Assembly (NCBI RefSeq): GCF_001039355.2
Contig: NW_019774624.1
Location: forward strand, 828,553-892,552
Source: Lingula anatina
Lineage: Eukaryota > Brachiopoda > Lingulata > Lingulida > Lingulidae
Direction: 5' to 3'
DNA: 64,000 nt
Shown here: positions 39,605-52,106 of the stretch, piece by piece
Numbering within the stretch: position 1 is the stretch's first letter
Layout of the letters: each line of letters begins with the position of its first letter
Position numbers and translations under genes: made by a program
Notes under the pieces: model-generated
Told to the model about the DNA's origin: nothing
The model's database searches: none
What the model saw: only the letters and a program-made list of their open reading frames with translations

Positions 39605-42600
39605 ACTGCATCAAGATGCCAAGAATGAATTAAAAGCGTACAAAAAGAAGTATGGACCTATCACAGAAGTTGATAAAGCTTATCAGAAGGTACTAGTAAT
39701 GTTCTAGATGAAATAAAATGCACATACTCACTCTGTTCTCTAAAGTTAAGTTAAATCAAAATGTACATATACATGTATGTATTTTTTCTATCAAAATAAT
39801 GTTTTTTATTATGATTGATATTAAATTTATCCACATAAATATAATGATATTTAAACTCTTGCACCGTAGTTTTTAAATAATGGGATCTATAGGTAGCATA
39901 CAGTACTGTAGATGCTTTAATGGCATAAGGTGGGTAAGAATATGTATGACAGGACAAAAAAAAAAAAAAATTGATCTGGAAAGAGCATTTGGATACAATG
40001 TTTTGAGTGAGCAAATGAATTAAAATGTACCTAGGATATGGAGCGAAAATATCAAATTTTTTATCTAAATATTTTTATTTCAGTAGTTTGTAACTGCATT
40101 TCAAGATTTACTTATTCAACAGTGATTGTCACACATCAGTAAGGTGATGATAAATGTTAATAAATGTTTTATAGGCTAGATCCCAGAGTTCATCAGCAGA
40201 TGCTCAGTGTGGCAGTGATCCTTCAGGTTCAGGCCACAGTGGTCATACAGTACAACAGGAGAAAGAGCCAGCAGGTACAGCCACTGCCTCCTCCTCAGCA
40301 AGTGGTTCTGTCATTTCCCAGCCATCTGGTACCAGTCAGCCTAACGGCCATCCAGCCAAACTGAAGCCTAGAAGTCAGCTTAAGAAACTCTCTGAAGAAG
40401 TTGAAGAGGACTCTGACTCTCTCACAGAAGCTGAACTAGAAAATGAAAAAAAGAAAAGTTCGGGTGACCATTCTGCAGAACATCTTGGATTTATCCTTCC
40501 CTCCATGTCCAGTGGTCTGAGTATCTCCAGTGGTGAACTACACACACCTAGCCAGCCTGGCAGTAGTGGACAGTCAAGTGACCAGCTAGCAGCTCAAGGC
40601 GGGGCTGAAATTCAAGGAAATGACCAAATGCCAGGGTCATTTGATCGATTGCAGCTGGCACAGGTATGGTTTGCAACATACTCTTGCACACAAAAAAAAG
40701 TGACTGTATGATAATGATAATCAAAGCCTCGTACCATCTATGTTTATGCCTTTGTCATGCCAATCTATCCACTTTAATATTCTTTCCAGTGCTGCTGTGA
40801 ACAGTTAAGGAGATATTGTTATTTGTATCTCCTTGATGAACACCCTTTGATCTTGATTTCCTTTGACAGTGTGTGTAGTTTCACTGTTACAGAGCTACCA
40901 GTATATATATATACATATCTTTGAGAATCTCAATGTATCCATCCTCAGTCCCTTGGTTTTTTAGTGATTCTAATAAGAACTGCGCCTCAACCACCTCAGG
41001 TTTGCAGATGATATCATAGTGGTAGCAGATGGTCCAAACAATCTTCAGACAACACTACAGGCCCTAGCAGATGAAAGCCTCAGATGTGGTTTAAAAATGA
41101 ACACAAGTATGACAAAAATAATATTTGGACCACTAACCATCCCTTGTACAATAAAGGTCAACAACAAGGAGATAGAAGCAGTAGAAGAGTATGTTTATCT
41201 TAGGCAAAGATTCAGCCTCGGCAACAGAACACTGGAGAAAGAAGTCCAAAGAAGAATAAATGCAAGATGGGAAGCATTTACAAAGCACCAGACATGTTCA
41301 AGAGCAACCTCCCTACCTGCCTGAAAAGGATAGTGTTCAATGCATGTGTTTTGCCAGATGTCATCTATGGTTGAGAGACGTGGACAATGAATGCATCCAT
41401 GGAACAAAAGCTACAAGTAGCACAGAGAAACATCAGGGTAAGAGAGAGGATGACCATAAACTAAATAAGAGAACAGACCAAAGTGAAGGATGTGCTACTT
41501 GCAATGAAAGAAATGAAATAGAGATGGGCAGGACATCAAAGATGACAGATGGACAATAAAGCTGACAGAATGTACACCAAGATATGGATATAGGAAACAA
41601 GAGAAGCCTCGTAAGAGATGGACAAATTCTATGATTACTGGAAAAAAAAAAAAAAAACTGGAAGTGTGAAGCCCAAGACAGAATACACTGGAAGAAGCAT
41701 GCTGAGGTCTTTGTCCAACAGTGGAACACTTTATGCTGTGAATGATAATAATAATGATGAATACTTCTTTGAAAATTGTCATTACTCATTTGTTACTTAA
41801 TGTTATTTGTAGTCTCTTTTCTTTTGTTTGCAGCAAAAGTTTATCCAAATTGTAACTTTGATTGACTTGCATATATGTATCTGATACTTTGTTATGTTAT
41901 TAATCTTTATAGTGAAAATCATTTTATATTTCAGTCTCTGCACCAGTCTGGAAGGACATTGTCCTTACCAGAAAGCATTGAGGTATCAATGCATGTGCCT
42001 CAAGTTGCCACAGTTCTCCACAAATTTACTGGAAATGGAGATGAAACAAGTGTTGCCATGGACCTTGCCAGGATCTCCCTTCACATGGTTAAAGTAGAAA
42101 AAGAGAACAAACAGTACAAGGTGAGAAAATGATTGCCTAAGTTAAATTGCAAAATACATATGTTTGAGAAGTCGGTTTAAATGTGACGTGTTATATTAAT
42201 ATGTGGAATTTGAAATTTTCAGATTTTCTCAACCAAGTTTTATTTTTCTTGAGGAGGTTATACACACAAGAGTAGGAATGCCTTGTATTCGGTTATAATG
42301 TATAATTAGGTAATATAAATCTAGTCCAAAAAAAAAAGATTATCCAATTCCTTTGCAGACCAAGTTTTATCTAATCAGTTTTAAACAAATCAGAATTATC
42401 AGTGTGAATACATTTGCTTGCTATACCAACATACGCTAATGATTAACATTTAGTTGCATTTCAGTTAGTGAACAATACTTCTTTGTCTTTATCTCAGAGC
42501 CTTGTATCGGCACTATCTGCTGAAAACAGTGACTTGAAAAATAGGATACCTGAAAGGGATAGGACCATAAACGAATTGAGGTTAGTGATATAAACTATGG

Positions 42601-45600
42601 TTGATGCAGGTTGTGATAGAATTTATGAACTGATAATTGAGTGAGATGAGTTTTTTAAGCTTGATCAAAATTTTGTTTGATTCAAGATAGAAAAAATTTT
42701 TGAGTTTCAGCTGCTACAAAAGGAAGACAAAAAAAACAGTTCCACAAGATTTATTCAAGATAAATGATAATTAATGTGTTACACATATACTGCATAAATC
42801 TGAAAATAGATGTAGAGTCCACTAATTTAAATGCAAATAACTTTGTCTTTAGAAATATTTGACTGAACAACTGCTCATTTCTGACTCTGTCTTAAAGGCA
42901 AGAGAATGGTAAACTGAAGCAGACAGTTATCAAACTTCAGCAAGAACGGCATGCACGGTCTACTAGTTCACTGGCATCTGATGATTGGGTTACGGTTACC
43001 AAGCAAGGAGAATCTGAAGAGGAACAAGCTCAAAGGGTAAGATTAAGTTAAGTTAAAACCATATGTGAAGCTAAGTCAAGTGGTCTTCATGAACTGGATT
43101 TTGGCATTTCTTCTCACTGTACGAGAGTTTGACTGGTAGAATATCATGATGCTGCATCACTCAAACAGCAATGCTTCCTTTAGATTGCTCAGTTTAAGTA
43201 TTAGCACATTGAGCTGTCAGTGGGAGTACAGATAGTTTTCATGGAATTGTTATGTTAAAACATTTTCAAATATGTCCTCATTGATAAGCTAAAAACAATG
43301 AACCAAGACTGTGTTATCTATTTTAACATTAATTTTTTATCATCATCTTTATCATTTTTTGTAGCAGTCTCATACAGAGGTGCAAGCATTGGAGCGACGA
43401 CTTGCAAAAATTGTCAGCCAGAGAAATGAGGTAAACTTACAAATCAAATTCTGTTGTTCTTTTCATGGGGTAGAAGAGGGGAAAATAATTAAGAGCTGAT
43501 TAATTTTGGCAGTTAAGCATGGCAATAGTAATAGTGGGTAACAACATTCCGCTTGCAGGGGGAAAATCAGAACTGAAAACTTGCTGGAAAAATAAGAATA
43601 TGCATATTCATACAATACTTATAAATGTGACGAAATTTTATTAATTAAGTCAACAACTTTTAGTTGATAACTAAAACCTTATACTGGGCAGTATCCTTTC
43701 TGCATCCCTTTTTGTGTGACCATGAAACTGGCATTGCTGTGGTCGAAGAAAGGAGGCACAAGCACCCCTTTGATTGCAGAATGAATGCTCAATGATTCGC
43801 CAGTAATCTGCACGTAAAGTATTATTTTTTTAACTCTCAAATGGGGCCATACTATAGAATTCAGAAAGGACACCATCCAGTGTAAAGGGGGCTTAAGCAG
43901 GTCATTCACCAGTCAGTATTTCATTTCTTGTTAGGGATATTATTACTCATGTAATACAGTTACAACAGCATGTTTAAGGGATTTCCCTTATTCCTTTTCT
44001 GCAGTTGCTTGAAGTAAACCACAAATGGTCAGCAGACTATGGAAAACTACAGCAAGAATACCAACAAGAGGTGCTGCAGCTAGGACAACAGTTGAATGAA
44101 GCCCAACAACAACTGGCTGCACATGTCAGCATGGAGGGCAAGAGGCAGAGAGACATTGATTCTTTACTTTTGTCTGCAAAAAAGAGAACAGAAATTGAGG
44201 AGGTGAGGGTAGATTTTGAAGAGCTTGAATCGTTTGAATTTTTTGTTTTATATAACACATATAAGGTGGAATTAAAGTTGACAATAGGAAAGTGAACCCA
44301 GGCTTTACACATTTGTATTGTAATCATCAACTAAAATATGGACTGAATAGTTTTTGCATTAGCTGTAATTTGATTGTATGTCTTTAAACATGCATTTTTT
44401 ATTCTTCATCAAGACTGCAAAGGAGGAAGCGTTGCAGTTATTGCACTTAGAAAGACAGAAGAGACAAACTCTTGAAGAACAACTGCGTGTCATTGGTAGT
44501 GGTGTTCAGCAAACTGGGAGAGAGGGTAAACCTTGGGATGGACTCGCAAGGAGGAACAAGGTTAGATATCTCTGTCTATTTGTCTTTTTATTTTTTTCTC
44601 AAAATTTTCAAGACTTGTGTTGACTATCACTCTAAGAGACTGGTTCTGTTAAAGAAATAGTTGTATTTTGAACTTTGTACATGAAAATACTATGTTGTAG
44701 GATGGTTCACTTTTGGGTGATCATTATCTGAATTTGGTTAAAGAGATATATTTGTTAAGACCCATGGAGGAGATTGTACTCATACAAACCTCAAATAGAT
44801 GATTGAAAAAAATAGCTAGATTGACATTATCTGCACATACCTAGTGTTTCATAATCAACTTCCCACAGATTCAAACTGGGTCTGCCAGCAGCTCTGATGT
44901 TGAGTCTATGAGAAATGAAATCACAGCACTTCTACAGCAGGTTAGTGTGCATGTTTTTTTTAAAGAAATGACATAATGGCATTCTTAAAAATGTTATACT
45001 CATTATTAAAAAGGGAAAATTAAGACCATGCTCATATTGATAGGAACAATTGGGAAGTATGACTGATAATAGATTCATTTTTTCCTTACAGGTTGCCATG
45101 TTCAGGGAAGACTTTGAGCAAGAGAGACGAGACAGAGAAAGGATTCAAGCCGAGAAAATTTCTTTAGAAGAAGCAAGTGATCGCTTGAAAGAGCAATTGA
45201 CAAATAGAGATCAGAAGGTAAGTCAAATGATATTAGAAAATCATGACATCATAAGGGGAATTTAGTTGAACATCAAGAGAAGTGTTCAACTTTTAGTGTA
45301 GCACAACATATTTATGACCAATACTTCTTAATTTAATAATATTCAATAAAATGTAACACATGTTCTCTCAGGTTGAAGACTTGGAAGAGGAAGTTACTTT
45401 GAAAAGAGATCAGGTCCGATTACTGGAGCGCCAGATTCGTGACATGCAGAATATCCAGCAGTCTGGGCCCTTAATGGCTGGTGGACGCAGTGTCAGCACA
45501 GGGTCAGCAGCATCACAGAATAAGTGGCCTTGCCAGAGCTGCACATATCTCAACGCCTCCTCACGCACTGTGTGTGAAGTTTGTGGCTCCACTAGAAGCT

Positions 45601-46106
45601 ATCATGGTTCAGGTACAATGTCTAATTTGGCTTAGTAAAATACATACAAGATTACATTAAGCGCAGATTAGGAAGCAGCTGCATACAATTTCCTACCATT
45701 TATTGATGTTTGAAATTAACAATATGTTTTTCAGTTAAATCAAAAGTTATCCAAGCCTCAGCCCATGGTTGTACATATGTTTAATCTTTTTTCTAGGTTA
45801 CAGAAGCAGCAGTTGCAGTCAAATCCCAGCATCAATTCCTCAGGTACAGTAGTCCTAAAGTTAATTCAGGACTTGTAATCGTTACTTATTTGTAATTTGA
45901 TAGGGATCTTAACTTTGAGGATCTATCATTAAACACTGACTGGTGTAATCAAATGCGCCCCATTTTTTGTTGCTGCTTTCAACAAAATTCATGATAACAC
46001 AGTAATGTCACATTTTATTTCCCTATTTTAGCGTCGTCTACAGCCACGAGGAGAGGATGTGATGGATGAGGTATTTGAAGATAGTTCTCCATTCATTGAG
46101 GAATAA
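39605..46106 (+). CDS. TNIP1: TNIP1/ABIN-like, second copy, 5' truncated
   Basis: Exons 2 (partial) to 14 of the gene at 24,589 recur: 39605-39689, 40175-40663, 41935-42120, 42498-42580, 42898-43036, 43365-43430, 44005-44202, 44414-44560, 44869-44940, 45092-45217, 45372-45612, 45797-45843 and 46032-46106. Every exon length and phase is kept and no stop appears, so it is not decaying. A handful of residues differ, for example SGHTVQQ for SGYTVQQ, SSGELHT for SSGDLHT and RTLS for RTFS. The UBAN and NZF motifs are intact. Exon 1 and the promoter are missing because the copy begins at the N at 39,604. It is most likely the other allele of the same gene. Confidence 0.85.
40828..41762. mobile_element. 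5'-inverted RTE-type LINE fragment (copy 2)
   Basis: Same insertion as 26,262-27,200, at the same intronic position and with the same inversion point, so it predates the split of the two copies. The FADD box is at about 40,998. Several frameshifts and small deletions differ from copy 1, for example around 41,430 and 41,620. Confidence 0.8.
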
Positions 46107-47234
46107 CCTGGATTGAAGGTGGATTTCTTCAGAGTGAAGATAATTCCTTGTATATGGGATGTACTTTATATAGACTAGCTGTGTCTTTTCAACTAGAATT
46201 GTGTATAGGACCATCACAAATATTGAAATCATTAATGTTACATTTATGTTACCCATTGTATTTATTTAGGAATACTTTTTAAACTGTGAATATTACAGTA
46301 AGGCTCTTTTTTTTTAAGGAAACCTTTGAAAATCTGCTAGCTTTAAATTTGTAAAATGGTTTTTGATATAAACAATCTGTTGGAAAATTCAAGGATCATA
46401 TTAACATTTTCTTATCAAAGGTGCACTCACAATTTCAGTGATAAAGGTATGTCTTATTATTTTAGGAAGACGGACATATATAGTAATCTTTCAAACCTTG
46501 CTTTGAGGAAGTTAAGAAAACTATACTTAAAAGAAATGGAAATTTGTAATATGAATTTGTTGTAATGTTAAGTTTTCACAGAAGGATTTTGAAACAATCT
46601 TAATGAAGTTCATTAGTCTAAAAGAATTCATAGAACATGTTTGCTGTCCAGTTGATTAGTCCAACTTTTAATGACATGGTACAAACAAAGTGGCAGGTGA
46701 GTACATGTGCCAACTTTTTATTCAAGATATAACACGAGTGAAATTGCCTTCAAAAAGATTTGTCATAGAGTTGCGATTAAATTGTATGGGATATAATTAG
46801 GTGAAAACAAAGTTTAATTCAATTGGCACACTAAGTTATTTTAAGTTTCACTTTTTAAATAAGCACACATTTTGGTTTATCTTTGGTACTCAACATTATG
46901 AAGATGTAATAAAACTATCCATTTAGCTATTTGTAATTTACTAAAAGAGTCAAGATATTTGACTACACATTTATTGTAAGCTTTTTAACATAAACATTTA
47001 TAATTATATTTACAATTAAATACTAAATCACAAGTGTATGACAGTAAGTTTCAACTTGTATAGAAAAGAATAAAATGAAATCTTTCTCTGTGCACAGAAA
47101 AAGTGCAGAATGAACTACAAAAGCATCTCGTGCTGTATCATAAAATGGAAAAAAGTTAATGATCTTCAGCAGTTGGTTTTAATAGTGCATACAAGCTTGA
47201 GCCAATTGATTTCTTAGACATCAAAAGTGATTTT

Positions 47235-49704
47235 TCAAAAACTAGGAACAGTTGTGACATCTTGCTGCATCATATGTCTTGTTGTCATGTTATGGTGAGC
47301 AGTTGTATTGATCCTAGGGGGCGCTGGGGTGGGAATGTCATTGTGTACATACTGAACATTGAAAACGTAGATTTCTGTGGTGATGCACTGGAAGACTATC
47401 ACTGCACACACCAAAATAATGAACCAGATTTTATCTGAAGCCTGAAAAAAAATGAGGAAAAAAACAGATGAAACTATTTTTTCAAGTTTAGAGGAGAACA
47501 AGATTATCTGCTATTTTTGAGATAAAACATCTATATGGTACCTACTTGAAGAAAAAATGTCTAAAAATTGATCTTAAATAAATTCTTTATAATGTGACAT
47601 GGAAACACAAGTTCACGTAAAGTACCTACCAGGTCACCTTTCCTATACCACCATGTCTTCAAATGAAGGAAAGAAAATGTCAATACAATTTAAATTTAAA
47701 AAAATAATAGTTCATAAATACAACACCATTACAACTAAAAAAATAATGCAAAACACAAAATGTAATCATGCATAAAGGTTTGCTCATACAGATTTTGTAA
47801 TAATGAAATAGCATGTATAACATAATAAGAGAAACTGTTACAAATTTTTTCAAAATTAAAGGAACAAAATTATGAGATCAATTTCCTATTATGTATTCAA
47901 GAAACTTACCACAACAGCTCCAACAAAAGTACTTACTGAAAGTTAAAAAAAGAGTTAATGTACCTAAAATTGCTATTCACTAAATTAAAAATAAAATAAA
48001 TTTTCATCAGTAACAATTGTAACAGATATCTGAAATATTTCATAAATGGTGTTTATGTAATAAAGTGTATTTTTGTAATTTAAAATCATTAATCTTGATA
48101 AAATACAAGATTGCAATAGGCAAGGAACTTCAATTTGTACAAGTTTACTGCATTTCAAAACACCTAACGATTATCATACAAAGAAGGTAGATTTTGATGA
48201 TTTTTTTCCCTTTTTTTTAACTTTGCAAGTTTTTTAAAATATCAATTTCTAATGTATACATGGATGATATTTTTCTGACTACCGGCAGATTTTTTATTTT
48301 TTGGGAGTCAAAATTATCATTGGCCTAGGTGGACCCTTATTTTCCAACTTTTTCACTAAATGGCAGTATCATCCCATATTAATTGAAATGTATAATTGTA
48401 AATAAAAATGCACATTTATATAACTTCACTTTTAATTTATACTTTACTGTATCTTTGAACTATGTAAAATTTGTTTGCAGCTAGATAATAATAATAATAA
48501 CTCAAATACTAACTACAGTACTTACTTAATAAATTTGTAGCCATCAGGTAAAATGTATTGTTTTTAGCACCAGTCACCAGACAGATAATGAAAGCAATCT
48601 GAAAGATAATAATGTGGATTTTGTACCGACTACCAAGCTTAACACTAAATTATTTTAAAGCTCCAAAATTAAAATTAATTAATAATGATTCATATTACTC
48701 TTGGAAAAACATCTATGATAGCACCATAGAAAAAGTTAATATGATAATAGTACATTTTAGAAATATCATTATATGGCAACATGTTAACTTTAAAAAATTC
48801 ATCACTCTATAAATTAAAAAAAAATCAGGTATAAACAAGCTGAAATTTTACCATCACATTCAAACAGCAAGAGACAATGCTATAATTTTAACATGTTACA
48901 AAAACACATTGAAAGTGAATAATAATACTTACTATAACCATAAGGCATGTCACGACACCAAACACTTTTGAGCCATAAATCTACAAATAAATTTCAGATT
49001 TTACTCGTACATCTGTCAGTTGAATATAGTCATTAAACTTACATCTTACTGTCATATAGCACAAATAATTGTCTTAGATATTCTTCCCTCTGACTTCATG
49101 CTTTATGTCAAATACCTACAGTATATACAAAAGCATTTACAAAATCACTGCTCTGTTTTCATTAAGGGTGGATGAATCCATTAATTACCTCTTTTTACTA
49201 TTATACAGTATATATATAATTTTATGTCTTCAACACTGAAATTTTGTCTCATGATGTCAATTAATAGTGTTACTCCCCTTGACTCGATACAAAATAATTC
49301 GCCCCTCTAAACTGAGTTAATTTTTTGGTTTATGCTTAATTTGGGCAACTTCCTGATTCAGATTTCAACTTTAATTTAAAAACTTTAAATTTCTTTTAAT
49401 ATTTTTCAAAAAGATTGTGATATATACAGTACAGCATATATATGAACCACCCCCGGCTTATATGTCATGCAGCATTTTCCCATTAGTTAGATATCTAAAC
49501 AAACAATCTAAATCTATTGATAAACGCAAATATAAGTCTTCCAAAAATTTTGTCAAAATTTCCTGTATTTAAAATCAAATGATGAAAATTACTCTCTAGC
49601 AACGGGGTTGTACTCACAAGTGTTGGTGAAACGTCGTGGTAAATGGCATTTACATCTGTTGATGTTGCTTTGGCTGTAGATTTTGGGACAGCAGTTTCAT
49701 CCAT
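47235..49704 (-). CDS. TMEM243: TMEM243-family protein A, second copy
   Basis: Six exons matching 32,697-35,179: 49704-49618, 48980-48933, 48598-48526, 47935-47910, 47656-47630 and 47441-47235. Lengths and phases are identical, 155 residues. Visible changes are Val to Ile at the end of exon 2 and YVHNDIPTP for YVDNDVSTP in the tail. The WWYRKGDL loop is kept. Intron 1 is a little shorter than in the first copy. It is probably the alternative allele. Confidence 0.8.
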
Positions 49705-50036
49705 TTTTAGTAACTTTTATAACGACCGCTTCAACTCTGAACATCACACCTTGATACCTTGATCAAGTTGATGTTTATATCACATGACACTCCAGTTCAT
49801 CGCTAGATGTCACTACAGTCAAACAGCAGATTGTATCAAAACACTGTATCTTATACCGTTTTTATTTAATAATAGACATTATTTTATTACTAAGCATAAT
49901 AAACAATATTTATTTGCAGCTTTAACTGATCAACATTAACTAAATTTAATTGATTAGTTACTGGATTGGCTTGGTTGACAGCTACATCTTCCGGCGGACT
50001 AGGGATGTCAAGGAGTTGTTCCGCTGTCAGCTGAAA

Positions 50037-51435
50037 ATGGACGCGGATACAGAGAAAACTCAGATCGTCGGCGCGGGTAAAGCTACATCTGCAGGCCCGC
50101 TATATCATGACAGTACGCAGACTCCTCTAATGGTAATACACGCTATATCAAACCCCATGCAAGACAAAGTGCTTTTAAAAGTTCTTATATATGCGGAAGT
50201 TCATAATGACATGTGACCCGGTTGAGAAGAACAAACATTCATGTGTTAACACTCTTACTTACTATCTCAGATTTGTACTGTTTGTGATAACACGTGAATT
50301 TTCATGCCACACTTTCTTTGAGTTTCTACTCTTTTTAATCATCTACATGTCACCAATATTTACTTGGTAACTTAAACTACATATGTACTGTACATGTAGC
50401 ACAGTGACCGTTCACCGTCAAATGACGTTCAAAGTCGGGTGAAAATGAACAAGTATGACGGTATATGAGACACTAGCAGTGCAGTTTTGAGACTTCTTAA
50501 GCCATGATTAAGATATTTGCTAGTAAGTTTTACATTTTTGAAGTGTATTTCTTTTGCTTTCAGAGGGGTTTGCAACTTACATTTGTGTCTCTTGTGGTGC
50601 TGATGGTTTTGGTAAGATTAATATTATATTATATATATGTCTTCTCAGATTTAAATTATGTGATACATACAATATCATTTTTGCTCTCAGAAGTTTGTGA
50701 CCAGTTTCATAACTTTGGTGTGAAGCTGGTAAATCATAATTGTTAAAAAAATAATATATGAAGTTACCTCCTCTGGAAAAATCAGCCTTAATTCTGTCTT
50801 TAATGAATTAATTTAAAGAATATCTTCAAAAATTATGTTCAGAACCAAAAGTATGAATGCTTCCTATTCATATTTCAGATAAGCATTATTTTGAGTATTG
50901 CTCAGAGCGTCCAAGTCCCCATGAACACTGGTGTGTACTTGCTGCTAGGAATAAGCCTGCTGGGGTTTGCTGTTATTGAAGTGATTTTGGTGAGGATGAA
51001 GTATTTCCTTGTTATAAATAGTATGCATTTTGACCCTAGCTGAAGTATGTTACAATTTGCAGTTATATTTATCCATCAGCAATATTATATTATATTATAT
51101 TATATTATATTATATTATATTATATTATATTATATTATATTATATTATATTATATTATATTATATTATATTATATTATATTATATTAAATTGTAGTGAAT
51201 TTATTACCATTATAAAATGACTGGAATACATTACAGTACATATTCTATAGCAAAAATCAAGTTTCAAGACTTTTTTTCATGTGTGAATTTAAATTGTATT
51301 TTTGTATTTCAGATTGTATTCATTCGCCAAGGTGAGCTTCCCAAAGAAAGAATGTGGTTTTTGTATGTTGTTGGATTCTGCATTCTATTAGAGGCTATTT
51401 TTACAGATATACTTCTTTATCAGCAAGGAAAATAA
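50037..51435 (+). CDS. TMEM243: TMEM243-family protein B, second copy
   Basis: Exons 50037-50132, 50564-50611, 50879-50989 and 51313-51435 reproduce the 125-residue protein of 35,510-38,025 with intact frame and the FIRQGELPKER loop. Introns 1 and 2 are shorter because they lack the fold-back element and the TTAA MITE. Intron 3 is longer through a TTATA microsatellite. The gene should be functional if real. Confidence 0.82.
51080..51187. repeat. (TTATA)n microsatellite, copy-specific expansion
   Basis: About 21 pentanucleotide units in intron 3 of the second TMEM243-like B. The first copy has only one or two units at the matching place (about 37,770-37,785). Confidence 0.95.
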
Positions 51436-51836
51436 GAGAGTGGGAGGCAGCTATTCTGATAGTGTCACCATATTAGTTGAAAGGACTTGGATTTGCAGGA
51501 ATGGACTGATTTACACCCTTTCAGCTGTTGACTATTTAGCTGCTTTTATAAAGGGTGTATGATTTTCAAAAATCTTCCAAACATTTACTGTGATTTGCAA
51601 TATGCAGGGCATATTGCATCTTTTAAAGATATTTAAAAGTGGTTTTGTAAAATAGTTAAAAAGATGAATGAGAAAACAGTACTTATTGTGAAATACAAAG
51701 TATAAGTTGCCTGCACTGTGTCTCCTTTTGATTATTAGTTGAGATATTCCAGTGGTAGGAACTTGTTGGAAAGGAAATCATTGAGTTGAACAAGCATCAG
51801 TATGAGTTGTGGAGTATAATATTGTAAGTGCACCCC

Positions 51837-52106
51837 TGGGCCCAGTTTCATCAATACAGGATAGCGCTATATGCTGTGGATAACACTATCCATCAGATTA
51901 AATTGTTATCCTCTGGGCAATTATGCTGTGGGTAAAGTAATGTTTAGTTAACAGCAAATTCTTATTTTTGTCTCAGATATTGCTTTCCAGTGGTTAAAAA
52001 AAGGCTGCTGTCCTCAAGATAACTGTCCAGTGGATAATAATTTTATCCAAAGGATAGTGTTATCCATAGGATAACCACTATCCAGTGTTGATGAAATGGG
52101 GCCCAG
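51837..52106. mobile_element. MITE with TGGGCCCAGTTTC termini, second copy
   Basis: Counterpart of 38,431-38,699, with the same inverted ends and TTATCC/GGATAA interior. Confidence 0.7.
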
